Shown here one piece after another: positions 22,216-34,462 of a DNA stretch of 64,000 nt. A program made the translations under genes and the position numbers. Position 1 is the stretch's first letter. Each line of letters starts with the position of its first letter. Location: assembly GCA_027625915.1 (NCBI GenBank), contig JANTQA010000010.1, positions 248,001 to 312,000 on the forward strand, in the 5' to 3' direction. Source of the DNA: Anaeramoeba flamelloides (taxonomy: Eukaryota; Metamonada; Anaeramoebidae). The notes under the pieces were generated by a model. That model worked only from the letters and a program-made list of their open reading frames with translations. It was not told the DNA's origin and made no database searches.

Positions 22216-25035
22216 TTAATTGTCAGGTTCACAATACTCTAAATCGGTGACACAACTTTCAGAATAACTTGTAGAGTCCATCTTTAAATCCAATTTGTAA
22301 TAATCTTCTGATTGATCGCTCGATAGTTCGTTGCCTAATTGACCTGAAGATTGGTAAAGTGATTGATTCCAAGAATAATTTTCATTCGTGATTTCTGCCG
22401 ATTTTGCCTCTTTATTTGAGTAATTTTCTTCACTGTTATCGAAACTATTTGTATTTATTTCTTCTTTACCAGATCCCAATCCAAAATTAAAATCTAACAA
22501 TATTGCTGATTTTGATTTATTTTTTTTTTGTTGGCACTCTTTTTCGGAATTTGATTGAGAATCTTTTTTATTATTTAATTTATATTTAGATCTAGACTGA
22601 TATTTTGATTTTGTTTTTGTTTTTGATGTAGACCTGGATTTAGATTTATATTTTGATTTTGACTTTGGCTTATGTTTTGATTTTAGTTTGGATTTAGATC
22701 TAGATTGATATTTAGATTTTAATTTTGATTTTGAGTGAGTTTTAGGTTTTGAGTTTGACTTATGTTTTGATTTTGATTTTAACTTTGATGTAGACCTGGA
22801 TTTAGATTTTGATTTTGATTTTAATGATAATTTTGATTTTGATTTTAATTTTGATTTTGATTTGGATTTTGATGTAGATCTGGATTTAGATTTTAATTTT
22901 GATTTTGAGTGAGTTTTAGGTTTTGAGTTTGACTTATGTTTTGATTTTGATTTTAACTTTGATGTAGATCTGGATTTAGATTTTATTTTTGATTTAGATT
23001 TAGGTTTTGATTTTGGTTTGGATTTCAATTTTTCATAATTTAATTTGTTCTCGTGATTTAATTGGGAATCCTCCTTATGATTGAATTCTGGATCTGAACT
23101 TGAATAATAGTTTTCGTTGTTAACGGACAAAATTTTCTTTATCTTTGAATCTAACTTTTTCTTGGTCTTTTGCTTTAAATCTTTTTTTTTCTGTAATTTT
23201 TCTTTTTTTAAAATTTTTTTATTAATTTTAACTTCTTTTTTTAAGAAAGATTTAATTTTGTTCTGAATCTTATTTAATTGTTTTTGAGTCTGATTATCTT
23301 TAAAAGTTATAATATTAAAAAATTTAATATTTTGATTAAAATTCTTTAAAACAACTTTGGGGAATAAAGATTGCTTAATTATTAAAAAATCTAAGGCAAA
23401 TTGTAATTTTTCGATTTGTGAATGGAAAATTATTTGATATCTTAGTGATGAGGAATCAAAAAGGAAAGGCAACAAATTCATTTTTTTCACCTCTTTTTTT
23501 TCAAAAGAAATTGTAAAATTTCTCGTAACATTTAAACAATAAATTTTATATCCAATAATTAATAATATGGCTTTTGTTGTTAATAATAGTGATCCAATAG
23601 CCTTTGAAGATCGGTGATTTATATCGAAAGGATAACAACTAATAAGCTTTCCAAATTTATTACAATTTATTGAATTTATATTATCATTCACCCGGTCCAC
23701 ATCCTCTCCCACCATATTCTCCTCTTCCTCCCTCTTCTCACCATCTTCAATATTATTTAAAAAACATGGTTTAGTATTTCCTTTATGTGTATATCTCTTC
23801 GTTTTTTTGTTTTTGGATTTTTCAATTATATTGCAAAATAGAGTGGAATTTGTTAATTCAAAAAATTCTATTAAATAAAAAGTTTTGTTTTGTATTTTTA
23901 AAAACATTTTTAAGGGATTTTTTGTATTAATTATTGCTTGACACTGATTTATTGGGTATATTTTTATACCATTACTGAAAAAAAATGTAATCCAATTATT
24001 ATTACAAATTAATATAATTCTATGAGATTGTTTTCCTATATGCATAGCATGAAAAACAAATTTTGTAACTGGCAATTGTTTCGAAATCACTGTGTTTGGA
24101 ATTTGTAAATATAGATGATCGTTTATTGAATCCAAATTAATATTTTCTAAAATGTTCTTATTAAATCTTAACTTTTGTTTATCATATTGCTTTATAAAAG
24201 ATTTATAATCTGTATAATTAAGAAATAAAATTGAGAATTGGGTCGAATTTGTGTTTTGGCTATTTTTTAAGTCATAAACATAAAGAGAATGATTTTTAAA
24301 ATTTTCTTTTATAAAATTATTTGAGTTAAATTTAAAATCTTGATCAATTTTTAAGATATTTTTTTTTTCATTTTCATTTTCAGATTCATTACCATTTACA
24401 TCACTATTTCCATTTTTATCTAAATTACTGTCATTTGAAATGTGCTCAAATATTAAAGTATTGCATTGTGGCTTTTTTTTGAAAAGTGTTAAACTTAAAT
24501 TGAGTTCAAAGGCCTTCATTTCCCAATCTTGTATTCTTTTTTCAGAATTCAAATCATAGATTGGTAATTTCTCAAACCCAAACTTAAGGTGAGGGGAAAA
24601 TATTTTAAGATAAGAACCAGATATTTCAATATATCCATTTGTTGTCATCATCCCTATTTCCTCTATTGCAATTTCAAATGCATTTTTTGATGGTGTTGTT
24701 TTCCTAAGCTCATCATTATGATAATGATCAATTTCATATTCCATATTTAAATTTGTTTTTTGATCTTTGCCAAATAATGATTTTTGATTGTGCCTGTGTT
24801 TTGGCTCAAATTTTTCAAACCCATCTTCTTCAAAATCAATGTTTTCATCACCTGATGTTGAACTAAAATTTCCATATTTGTTTTGGTTTGAAAGGGGGGA
24901 TTGTATCCCTTTTAAAGTATGTTGATGCAAATGTGTTCTTTGTTGTGATAATTTTTTAGAAACTTGAACATTTCTTAAAGTCTTGGTTGATTTTTGAAGT
25001 GCTAAAATGGAAAGGGGTCTGTGTTCTTTAATCAT
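22216..25035 (-). CDS. unknown 939-aa protein with basic K/S tandem-repeat C-terminal region
   Basis: It is a single open exon from ATG at 25035 (M-I-K-E-H-R-P-L-S-I-L) to TAA, and I recognise no family. After about 120 polar residues come three segments rich in beta strand, each ending in a helix (about 130-300, 310-415 and 465-580). Examples are G-Y-I-E-I-S-G-S-Y-L-K-I-F-S and H-R-I-I-L-I-C-N-N-N-W-I-T-F-F-F. They could be PH-like folds, which is a guess from the strand pattern. Residues about 580-660 are a lysine-rich coiled region. Residues 672-823 are nearly pure K-S/R-S repeats, and an acidic, serine-rich tail ends D-L-E-Y-C-E-P-D-N. No membrane segment or signal peptide is seen. The basic repeat could bind nucleic acid, microtubules or acidic lipid; the sequence does not decide. 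Confidence 0.75.
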   Translation of the reverse strand: MIKEHRPLSILALQKSTKTLRNVQVSKKLSQQRTHLHQHTLKGIQSPLSNQNKYGNFSSTSGDENIDFEEDGFEKFEPKHRHNQKSLFGKDQKTNLNMEYEIDHYHNDELRKTTPSKNAFEIAIEEIGMMTTNGYIEISGSYLKIFSPHLKFGFEKLPIYDLNSEKRIQDWEMKAFELNLSLTLFKKKPQCNTLIFEHISNDSNLDKNGNSDVNGNESENENEKKNILKIDQDFKFNSNNFIKENFKNHSLYVYDLKNSQNTNSTQFSILFLNYTDYKSFIKQYDKQKLRFNKNILENINLDSINDHLYLQIPNTVISKQLPVTKFVFHAMHIGKQSHRIILICNNNWITFFFSNGIKIYPINQCQAIINTKNPLKMFLKIQNKTFYLIEFFELTNSTLFCNIIEKSKNKKTKRYTHKGNTKPCFLNNIEDGEKREEEENMVGEDVDRVNDNINSINCNKFGKLISCYPFDINHRSSKAIGSLLLTTKAILLIIGYKIYCLNVTRNFTISFEKKEVKKMNLLPFLFDSSSLRYQIIFHSQIEKLQFALDFLIIKQSLFPKVVLKNFNQNIKFFNIITFKDNQTQKQLNKIQNKIKSFLKKEVKINKKILKKEKLQKKKDLKQKTKKKLDSKIKKILSVNNENYYSSSDPEFNHKEDSQLNHENKLNYEKLKSKPKSKPKSKSKIKSKSRSTSKLKSKSKHKSNSKPKTHSKSKLKSKSRSTSKSKSKSKLKSKSKLSLKSKSKSKSRSTSKLKSKSKHKSNSKPKTHSKSKLKSKYQSRSKSKLKSKHKPKSKSKYKSKSRSTSKTKTKSKYQSRSKYKLNNKKDSQSNSEKECQQKKNKSKSAILLDFNFGLGSGKEEINTNSFDNSEENYSNKEAKSAEITNENYSWNQSLYQSSGQLGNELSSDQSEDYYKLDLKMDSTSYSESCVTDLEYCEPDN
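22570..23020 (-). repeat. coding KS/RS tandem repeat with a higher-order unit
   Basis: Six-base units (AAATCA or AAATCC type) encode Lys-Ser. Inside them a larger block of about 35 residues occurs twice, starting S-R-S-T-S-K-L-K-S-K-S-K-H-K and including K-P-K-T-H-S-K-S-K. The nucleotide copies are at about 22695-22815 and 22875-22990 and are nearly identical, so the duplication is recent. Confidence 0.85.
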
Positions 25036-26699
25036 ATACTTAAATTGATTTTTTTTTAAATATTTAAAGCATCGATATAATAATTCAGATAAATATTTAT
25101 TTGGGCATTTAAATCCGATTTGTTTTTTTTTTGTTTTTAATTTTAAAATTCTGGGTTGAATTAAATCAAAATCAAGCTATTTATAATATATTATATAATT
25201 TTTATTAAAATAAAAAAAAAAATTAATTATGGGAAACTGAAAAAATGTCATATAAAAAAAAAATAATTTTTTGGAGTTGATCTACTTTTGAATTTTAAAA
25301 AAGGAAAATTATCATAATTTGTGTTAGCCAGTTCATTTTGGAGTGTTTGTAAAAACTATTAAAAAAGTTTGGGGATGTTTTTTTTTTCTTTCAGTTTAAT
25401 TGTTTTATTGTTATTTTCAACTTTTCTTTCGTCAATTATTTGAATGATTATTTTATTTTACAATAATTTATCTTTACTTTTTTATATAAAGTTTTAACTT
25501 TAACTTTTTCTTTTTGTTTCAACAATATACTATATCGATTAAAGAGGGGGAATTTCTTTTAAAATTTCTTTATTACAATCAATCCTCTAAAAAGTATTTA
25601 AATATTCAAAATTATTATTTAACATTTATTTGTTCTTAACAATAATTAGTTTTATTTCTTAGTATTGTGATATTACAGAAATAAATTATATTAAAATGAT
25701 ATTCTGGATTTTAAATGATTTTTTTTTCAGTACTAAAATTGGGTAATTATTGTCTATTTTTGGTTGAAAAAAGGTTTTTACTAACTTGTTTAATATCAAA
25801 AAAATTTTTAATAAAATGAAAAACATATAGTACATTTTATTATTAAAAAATTCATTTTTACAATTGCATATTGCTGATTTTTTATTGAAATTTTCCATAC
25901 CTCCTTTTCTCCAAAAAAACTGTATTTTTTTGTTTTTTCATTTTTTGGAAATATTTGAATAACCATATTTTGTGATAAATATCATAGATACTTGTTCAAT
26001 TACTATTAATATTTCTCTTAATTTTAGATTGTCAATTTAGGTATAACTCGACTAAAAAGGGGGATTTTTTATAAAATGTAAAAAAATGTTCCCACTCTTT
26101 TTTGGAAATACTTTTGATATATATGTGTGTCTATGTGTGTGTATGTGTGTGTATATGTATATTGGTGGTATAAAGGCAATTATTAATCAAAAAAAAAAAC
26201 AAACTTTTTATGCTAATTACTTTTTTGAATTGAAGAATTCCATATAAAATAATTTATTGCTAGTCCAAAAAATCCGTGAAAAAAAGTTTCGTTTTATTTT
26301 TCAAAAAATTATTCTAGATCTTAGAAAAGGTTATATAATTTTTTCGATATTGAATTGTTTGAATTATTTTGATTTTTGTCCTAAAGTATAAAATTATTTC
26401 TTGAATCATTTTTTTTTTTGAAAACATATTTTTAATATGGAATTTAAAGTTCCTCCTTTATACTTTTTTAATTCTTTTTTTTTTTTCTTTTTTTTCTTTT
26501 TCTTGTCAATTAATTTGGAGTCATTTCCCTTGGAAAATGAAGTTTTTAAATACCACATATTCATTATAAGCATTTGTCAACAATCTTTACCCTCCACTTT
26601 TGTTTGAGAAAATATCAATCAAACGGATAACAATTGTACAAACAATTCTTCAATGAAAAAAATTTTCCAGATTTTTATTTATTGCATATTTTCAGTTTT

Positions 26700-27400
26700 T
26701 TCAGCAAAATTTACACATTTTGATTTAAATTTGAGATGTTTGATTTATAAATAAATAAAAAATTTGAAAAGGAAAATATTTTCCAAGTACAAAAGAATAC
26801 AAAATTATAGTATTGAAAAAAATCACTGACATGAAAATAATCCCTGACAAGATTTTTAATTATTAATATTATGAAAATTGTTGTATCATTTCTTTTATTT
26901 AAAATTAAATCCTTTTTTTCAACTAACCAAATTTTTATATGAACTAAGTAATAAAAATAGCTAAAGTTTATAAAAGTGGTGGTGTCGATATAATACTCAT
27001 TTAATTGTTTGATAGTAAAAGTAGATCTACTTTTTTTGAAAAACAATTGGGTTTTATAGAGGTTTACTAGGAGTTTGGAATATGATAATTTTTATTCTTG
27101 TTTTTTGATTGATTGAATAATTTTTTGAACAAGTGTAATTTAATTAGATATCATTCTAATAAGTGAGTATATTATAATTTTCAAAGTTTGGTTCTTATAT
27201 CAAATGAATTATTCAGCAATTATAGAACAATTTCCCTAATATTATCAATTAAAAATCGTGTTAGGGATTATTTTCATACCAGATATTTTTTCCAATACTA
27301 TAAAAGGAAATATTGCAAAATACGAATAATTTTTCTTTTCAAAAATCTAGGAATACAAAATAAAAAATATATTTAAATTTACAAAAAATCAGAAAAGTCT
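26700..27400. repeat. foldback element with about 200-bp inverted arms
   Basis: The reverse complement of 26805-26880 aligns with 27228-27305 at roughly 84% by eye, including the shared block TTAGGGATTATTTTCAT or TCAGGGATTATTTTCAT followed by CAATACTATAA. Similarity continues more weakly outward (to about 26700 and 27400) and inward (to about 27000 and 27160). There is no coding potential between the arms. It could be a MITE or foldback transposon, or a local inverted duplication. Confidence 0.65.
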
Positions 27401-29084
27401 ACTAGAAAGGTTTTTCATGTGTATTTTAATCTTTGCAATTGTTTTAAGATATTTTTAAAACTTCAATTAACTTTTTGGTAACCTCAAACTAACACATTCA
27501 ACAAAAATTTTGAAAAATTCAAAAATTTACAGTTTTTTCTTTACTGATCTGACTAAAGAAAAATTCCTGAGAAATCAAAACGATACCAACCACACTATAT
27601 CTTAAAAAATTCAAGGCTTTTCGTCTCAAAACCTCGTTCACAAATTAAAATAGAAAAAATAACCAGAATTTGAAAAATTCAACCCTACTTCAATTTCTAT
27701 GATTGTTCCACTTTAATTAACATCAATAGTTGGTATTTATGTTGGAGACAATGGATTCATAGTGACCCTTCATCCTTAGATATGGGAAATTACAAAATTT
27801 TCTTTTGATCTTATAAAGTTATTTTCAAAAAGTGAATAATTTTTTTTTTTAGGACTATGTTCCCACTCTTGGTAGTGTTGAGTTATTGTGTTATTTCACT
27901 TTCACTTGATAACTCGCAAATTTTTTTCAAAAAAAACTCTACATGTTGTATTTTTAAAATACACTCATATAATAAATTATTATACATAAAAATTTAGATA
28001 AGGATTTACAACTTTATGAGATATGAATGGGAATTGAAAAAAAAATGAAAAGTTTTCAGTAATATTTTTTTCAAAATTTAATTCAAAAATTTTTGAATTT
28101 TTATTTGACTCATTAGAGAGATTATTTGAATGTATTATTTTAATAGTCTAAAAAATATCATATTTTTCCAATTTAAAAATTAAACAAAATATTTCTTTCA
28201 AAAGATATTGCTAAAATAAATTGAAAAACTGATTTTTTTCTATTTTTCGAATGTTTTGTATCATTTTATTTTTTTTCCATGTTTGAGTTTTTAGATATAT
28301 ATATATTCCTGGGTTTTTTTTTCTGCAAATTGTTTTAAAATTTATTATTTTTTCTTGCTGACTGTTCTATCAAAAATTCATTCGTTGTAGCAATTTCAAT
28401 AAAAAAATTCCCCAAAAATAAGTGTTTTTTCTTAAAAGTCGATACTATTGAAAAGTGGATATTCAATTCTTAAGGAGTTTAAAAGCTATCTGTCCCCAAT
28501 TACATAAAATTATCATAACTTTAAAAAAATAATTTATTAAAGATGTTTAACTTAAATCCAATATGTATTTTTAGCTAACTTTAATTTTCGAATATCTTTT
28601 TTCCTTGTAGTGTTCTCAAAAAGAATTTTCCTTCTGAAAAAATTGGACAAAAAAAAAAAAACATTTTTTGTTATCTTTACCTATTCACAAACACCTTTTT
28701 TCTTTCTTCATGAATATAAAGCAAATTGAAAATAAAAAAAAAAATAATTGCGAAAAAATGCTTTTCAATATTGTCAAGCAAGTTCAAATTTGAGAACATT
28801 TCAAAATTGTGAAAGCAAATGTAAAAAATATGCAGAAAAGCCAGAGGAATTATTGTAAGTTCAGAAAGTTGAAAGAAAATTTCTATAATATTAAAATCAA
28901 ATTTTGGTCTGATCTAACAAGTTAAAAATTGTGGTACTTTCTGAGATTTTCTCATTTTTTCTCAAAGAAATTCTCAGTGTAAATATCACTGAGATTACAA
29001 AACTCTTTCAAGGGTGATTTTATACATCGTTTTACTGTTTTCACCTGAATATCTATCCCTTTAGAAAATCAGAATTAAATTTTT

Positions 29085-29300
29085 TTATAGTTTTATGTTT
29101 TAATAAAGTGTTTTTTTTTACAAAAACTGTTTTTCTTTCCACACCAATCCCTGCTTTACATTTAAAGGTTCTTTTCTTGCTTTTTTAATAATAGAAAAGT
29201 TGTAAAAAGTTTTTGTATGTCTAAAATAGCAAACTTCAAAAAAGTTTTTAAAAAGATCTCACTTTTTTAAAATAGTTACTATAAATTTTAAAGGTGCTTT
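29085..29300 (-). repeat. repeat R10, arm 2
   Basis: The reverse complement matches 6690-6960 (see that entry), with ATCCCTGC near 29150 as the landmark. It lies just 3' of the five-exon minus-strand gene. Confidence 0.5.
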
Positions 29301-29435
29301 GTTCAGAAGAAATAATCCAATTACCCTAATATTTTAACAACAAATTGGTTGAAAAAGATTTATTTGTTCTTTTTTTTTGTTGAATAGTCCTCTTTTATGT
29401 ATGTAAAAATCGATGTTTAAATTTATGAAGTTTTT

Positions 29436-30556
29436 TTACTTTATTTGTAATTGCTATTTTTTGAGATCCAATAAGATCAGTAAAAACAATTAAAAAAAAC
29501 AAGTAAAAAAATAAAGTAAAAAAAAAGTAACTTACTTGTAAAATTGCTCTCCAAGGATAAGTTGCAAGTACAAGAACCCCACTAATAATTTGAATTGATC
29601 CAGCCTGAATTTTTAAAACGATTGGTGTGTGTTTGGTTATTGTTGTAGGTAAGAAATTTAAACCAGAAGTAATCGAAATTTCAAACACAATTGTTTTTTG
29701 GGATAAACACCTTTGTGAGACTGACTCTATTTCAAGTGTTTCTTTTAACAAGAGAAATTTAATGATTGTAAATAAAGGAAAAATTGATTAGAACAATATA
29801 GACAAAAAAAAAAGATAGAAAAGTGTAAAAAAGGAAGGCAAGAAGTAAAATAAAATAAAAAAAAAAAATAGTGATGGTAAAACAAAGATAGTACTTCCAA
29901 TAATTTTTCCACTAAAAGAGAATGATTTGTCAAAATTGAATTCTTGAAAATTATAAAATTTATACATTTGGAAAGTTTTGAAGATCAAATAGCGATCGCT
30001 TGGGTTTAAACAAGAAATCAAAATACATTTTTTGGAAATATCAATTCTGAGCAACTGATAATCAGTTTGGTGAAAGGAAATCTTATGTTTTTCATTTAGA
30101 CAAAAGAAAAGGTGAACGAATTTTGTTTTGTGTTGTGTTGTGTTGTGGAGAGGAACAGAAGTACAATATTTCAGTGTTTTCAAAAAAAGAACAACAGTAG
30201 GGAGAATAAATTATTAGATGATAGGTTTGGGAATGTTTATGTATTATTAATGTTTTTGTTTATGTTATCAAACTTACAGATGAATTTTTGGAAAAGGGGA
30301 GTGAAATAGTGGTAATGTCAATAGTTCTTATCTCAATTCCTTTTTGTGTGATTTCAAACAAAGAAGGGATAGTTATTGATTCCGTCAGAATTTGAACCTA
30401 GTAAGATCAAAAATTATTTAAATACAGAATATTTTTTAATAATGAATTTCGTTTAAGATTCGAGTAAAAACTTTTTGATCATACCTGAAATGTTGCGCTG
30501 TCTGTTGAGTAATTCTGTGAAATAGTTTTGTTTAGATTTGATTCAAGAGAAGACAT
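29436..30556 (-). CDS. unknown 200-aa beta-rich protein, five exons
   Basis: Exons on the minus strand are 30556-30485, 30397-30278, 30081-29895, 29741-29536 and 29453-29436. All donors are GT (GTATGA, GTAAGT, GTACTA, GTAAGT), all acceptors AG, and phases agree (0,0,1,0), giving exactly 603 coding bases. It starts M-S-S-L-E-S-N-L-N-K and ends L-Q-Q-L-Q-I-K. The protein looks like alternating strands throughout (for example F-E-I-T-Q-K-G-I-E-I-R-T-I-D and G-S-I-Q-I-I-S-G-V-L-V-L). The first of these resembles the clamp pattern of PCNA/Rad1/Rad9 proteins, but the length and the rest do not clearly follow, so I give no function. It has no signal peptide or membrane span. The fourth acceptor (TTAAAAG) lacks a good pyrimidine tract and is the weakest join. 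Confidence 0.6.
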
Positions 30557-30617
30557 TATCAAAAAAAAAAAAATCAAGAAGTTTTGTAAAAAAAATAAAA
30601 AAATTTTGATACATTAC

Positions 30618-30853
30618 TGTTAATTGCAAAACAAAAAGATCAAAATTTTCATTCCGCTTTCCAAAAAAAATACACCTTCCAAGAATTAATAGAAAAGATC
30701 AAATTCTACAATTCTAAAAATTCAAATGAATAATTTAAGCTTCCCCTTCTGAATCAAAAATTTGAAATTTTAGACGATTTGTAAAATCTTTTTTTTTCAT
30801 TTTTGAAAAGTTGAATGAAAATTTTGTTCCATTTATTTTGAAACAAATAGTAA
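30618..30853 (+). repeat. dispersed repeat R6, copy 1
   Basis: It runs from TGTTAATTGCAAAACAAAAAG to CCATTTATTTTGAAACAAAT. The ordered landmarks AAAGATCAAAATTTTCATT, AATGAATAATTTAAGCT and GAATGAAAATTTTGTTCC are shared with 32150-32373 and 61886-62109. The ends carry a short imperfect inverted repeat of the type TTAATTGNAAAAN. All three copies are about 225-235 bp. Confidence 0.7.
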
Positions 30854-32149
30854 CCCTTTTGATAACTGATTACCTTATTTAGCTTTGCTTAGTCTTTTTT
30901 TTTTTTGAAATCAGACTTTTTTTAGAATTTCAAATTCCCACTTAAAACTAATAATTTGGAAACAATTTTATTTTACTTAAAAAATACTAATTTTTTCAAA
31001 AGAAAGTCTTTGAATATCACAAAAATACTTGTGTTAAGTTTTAGTAACAATTTCTGGGATAAAAAGGAGTACTGCTTTTGATTTTACAAGTATTACCGAA
31101 ATTTTCACAAACAGATTTTTTATTAATTGGTTAGTTCTCTTAAAAAATAACATTGCCTGAAGCAGTATTCAAAAAGTGTGTTGTTTGATTTTTGTCAAAA
31201 TAACAAATTGTTTTATTACTATTTATGTTTCAATAATAAATCGGAAAAATTTCACTTTGTTATCGTTTCTCTCTTGAAATAGAGACCAAGTTGCATAAGG
31301 CAACCTACTTCTTTTGAAAACTCTACTTCAAAAAATAAAATAAGGAATTGGAAGTAAAAATTATTTACCATTTTTTAGGAAAATACTAATAAGATTTTTC
31401 TCATTCAAATGTGTACAAATTATTGTCTTAAGGACTACACACTCGTCCTGGGGTACTTTGAGCTCAAACGTTATTTTATATTCACTTCTCAAAAAGAATT
31501 TGCATCATAAAGAAATTGAAAAAAAAATCACGAATTTCATAACATAAACAAAAAATTTTTGCAAATTGATTTTCAAGGAAAATTTTAAAAAAATAACTTT
31601 AATGCCTTTTCAAGTACAATTTCAATTTTGAAAACAGTTCAAACTTGTAAAAAAAGTCACTGTACAAACTATTTAGAACAGATTTGGATTTGTTTTTTTT
31701 TACTTGTATTTAAAATTGAAATTAGGAAATTTATAAATGTAAATTCGAAAGGGATCATAAACGGGTAAAATTGTGAAAATTTTTGGAATTTCGCATTTAT
31801 TGAAAAGAAATTCTCAGTTGATAAATATAACTGAGATTATTGAGTTCTTACAAGAGTGTTTTTATTAAAAAATTCACTATTTTTACAATTAAGCTTATTA
31901 CCATAGATTTTAAGATTTTTTTTACCAAATTAGAATTTTTCCAAAAAGTATAAAACTTTTCCGATGTTCCCATGGCGGGAGAGGTTTTTTGATAAGCCAA
32001 CTTGGTATTTAAAAAGGTAAAAAGTCAATTTAATAATAGAATAAACATGTTTGAAGCTTCAACAGAAATCTTAAATAATATTCATAAATCAAAAAACAAA
32101 AACAACCACATACATTTTTATTTGTTCATTATATTGTTTTTTTTTCTAA

Positions 32150-32373
32150 TGTTAATTGTAAAATAAAAAGATCAATACTTTTATTCATTTTTCCAAAAAA
32201 AATCACATTGCAACCAATTAAAATAAATCATCAAAGTTCCCAATTTTCAAAGGTAAATGAATAATTTAAGCTGATTTAGGGAATTAAACAATTTAGAATG
32301 TTACTTGTTTTGAAAATCTAATTTTAGAAAGCTGAAAGAAAATTTGTTTAATTTATTTTACAACAAATAGTAT
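32150..32373 (+). repeat. dispersed repeat R6, copy 2
   Basis: It runs from TGTTAATTGTAAAATAAAAAG to TTTACAACAAATAGT, in the same order as copies 1 and 3, with GGTAAATGAATAATTTAAGC in the middle. Confidence 0.7.
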
Positions 32374-32716
32374 TATTTATCTTGTTTTTATTGACACATA
32401 ACCTCTGTATTTTGGGTCTATCAGAAAATTTTTATAGTTTTTTGATAAAATATTAATTGTGTAAAAAAAATAATATAAAATCTTAAGAAATCAATTTTTG
32501 AACAATTGCTATTTTTTCAATAAATCTATAAAATTTAATTAAAAAACCTTGAAAAAATATCATATTTTTGAATAATTTTTAAAATTACTGAAATTAAAAA
32601 CCATAGCTAAATTGTTTTAATAAGTAGGGCTGGAATTTGGATTTCCAATATTTCAATTTCCAGCAGATCTTTGAATGGGATAGTCATAATAATTAAATTC
32701 TGAATTTTGCGTATTA

Positions 32717-32912
32717 CACTCAGTTCCATTTTTCAGGCACAAACTTTCAACGAAATTTAAGGTACAAAAAAATCTCAAATTGAGGCACAAAATTTAAATT
32801 CTAGTAAAATAATTTGTAAAAATAAAAATTCCAAATTTTGTGCCTTAATTTGAGTTTTTTTTTGTACCTTAAATTTTGTTGATAGTTTTTGCCTTAAAAA
32901 TGGAACTGACTG
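32717..32912. mobile_element. 196-bp Tc1/mariner-type MITE, copy 1 (family R3)
   Basis: It is flanked by TA on both sides (32715-32716 and 32913-32914). The left end CACTCAGTTCCATTTTTCAG and the reverse complement of the right end CAGTCAGTTCCATTTTTAAG continue as inverted repeats for about 80 bp each, so the whole element is nearly one hairpin. TA target duplication plus CAGTC-type termini is the Tc1/mariner signature. There is no internal coding. A second copy of 198 bp is at 36508-36705. Confidence 0.85.
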
Positions 32913-34462
32913 TATAGAATTTCCTGAATAAAATTTTATCTCAAAGTTATCACACGGAAACTTAGTTTAAAATCTCGATAAATATCATTTCCAATTTATT
33001 TTTGTGAAGAATTTTTGAATACACTCCTGTTTTTTCAACAAAATATTTTTTACTCTCAAAAAAAACTTTTTTGTTATTTTTTTTATTATTAAAATTAGAA
33101 TCTAGTATTCATTAATCTTGAATTTACTTTATTAAGTTCTGCAACTAAAATCACCAATTTAATGATTATTAATTAATAAAAATAAATTTAAATAACATTT
33201 TAAAAATAATTTATTAGGGATTATTTGTTCTCATCTATTTAGAAGTATTAATCTATCTTATTTTCATAATTATGAATTACCTATAAAAAATGATAAATAT
33301 TTTCAATCATTTGATTCTGTTCATATTTTAAGCAATAAACAATATTTTTTTGGATTTTTTTTTACACACAATATCTAATAAAGTAATTAATAAATGTTCC
33401 GAGTTTTCGAATTGTTTACTTGATGGGTTACTGAAGTTTCTTTGAGTATTAAATAAGATTTTTAATATTCATATTATTATGAAATAATTTTGTGAAGAGT
33501 CACCTAGTACCATTCCTTACCCATCCTTTTGAGGATTTGAAAAAATGGAGTTTAATCTTTAATTTTATAGTATTTTATTTTATTATTTAAAAGAGAGGAA
33601 ATTAATTTGGTTTAAACGCTTTAAAATTTCCAGAATTTAAAAGAATTGTGTAAAATAAAAGCTTTTTCTCAATTCTTATGAATTTCTAAAAAATAGGTAT
33701 ATTATTAATTTTCAAATTTGGTTCAAAAAAATTTTTTTTGTATTTTTATAGAGTTTCTTGATTATTTTCATTAGTTTAAAATGTCTAATGGTTTTTAATA
33801 ACTTTGAGAGGAAAATATAATGAGATTATTTTATGATTGATGGTATTTTTTACTTAAATCATAGAAAATCCAAAATATTGAAATGATCAATACTTAATAT
33901 TTTTAAAAATTTGTTCGAAATACAATTTTAACACCAAAGTTCAGTGGAACTTTTTTTATTCCATATTTATGTTATACAAGTCTAATTCCTATTTTATTTT
34001 TTTTTTTTCAAAATTTTAGATAATTTTCAAAATTACTTTTTTTCATTTAAACATCATGATTAAAAGTAAACATAATTTTTTTTTTTTTTTTTAGTAAAAA
34101 ATTTTGATATATTCAGATTTCAAACCGATTTTAGGTTAAGGCGATAATTAATTAACTATGATTAAACAGTCTAATGGCCATCAGAAAATATTTTTCTAAA
34201 AAGATCTCACCTGTTTGGAGTTATTATTTATATATTTTTGTTTGAAAAATGTTTTTTTTTTATTGGCCAAGAATCGGATTTATTCCTTATGTAAAAGAAA
34301 AAATAAATTTAAAACTTTTTTTTACCAATAAAATAACACAATGAAAAAACCTAGTAATCATCAAGAATTAACCTGGTAACTAAAATAACAATGAAAGTAT
34401 AAAATAATTTGATTTTTTTATTTATTTTATATAATTATGCCCTTGTAGACTGATTTTTTTAT

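Larger units (their letters stand above)
25036..29435. other. intergenic stretch; foldback and R10 arm
   Basis: No supported gene. It contains a TG-rich microsatellite at 26119-26162, the foldback element at 26700-27400 and R10 arm 2 at 29085-29300. The region 27400-29080 shows nothing but AT-rich sequence. Confidence 0.55.
30557..34462. other. intergenic stretch with R6, R12 and a TA-flanked MITE
   Basis: No supported gene. It contains R6 copies at 30618-30853 and 32150-32373, an R12 segment at 31190-31390, a mariner-type MITE at 32717-32912 and an R1 trace at about 33530-33700. Confidence 0.6.

Noticed and set aside
30381-30400. TTTGAACC-type word resembling a tRNA B box
   Set aside because: It lies in a coding exon and splice acceptor of the five-exon gene, and no A box or cloverleaf can be drawn.
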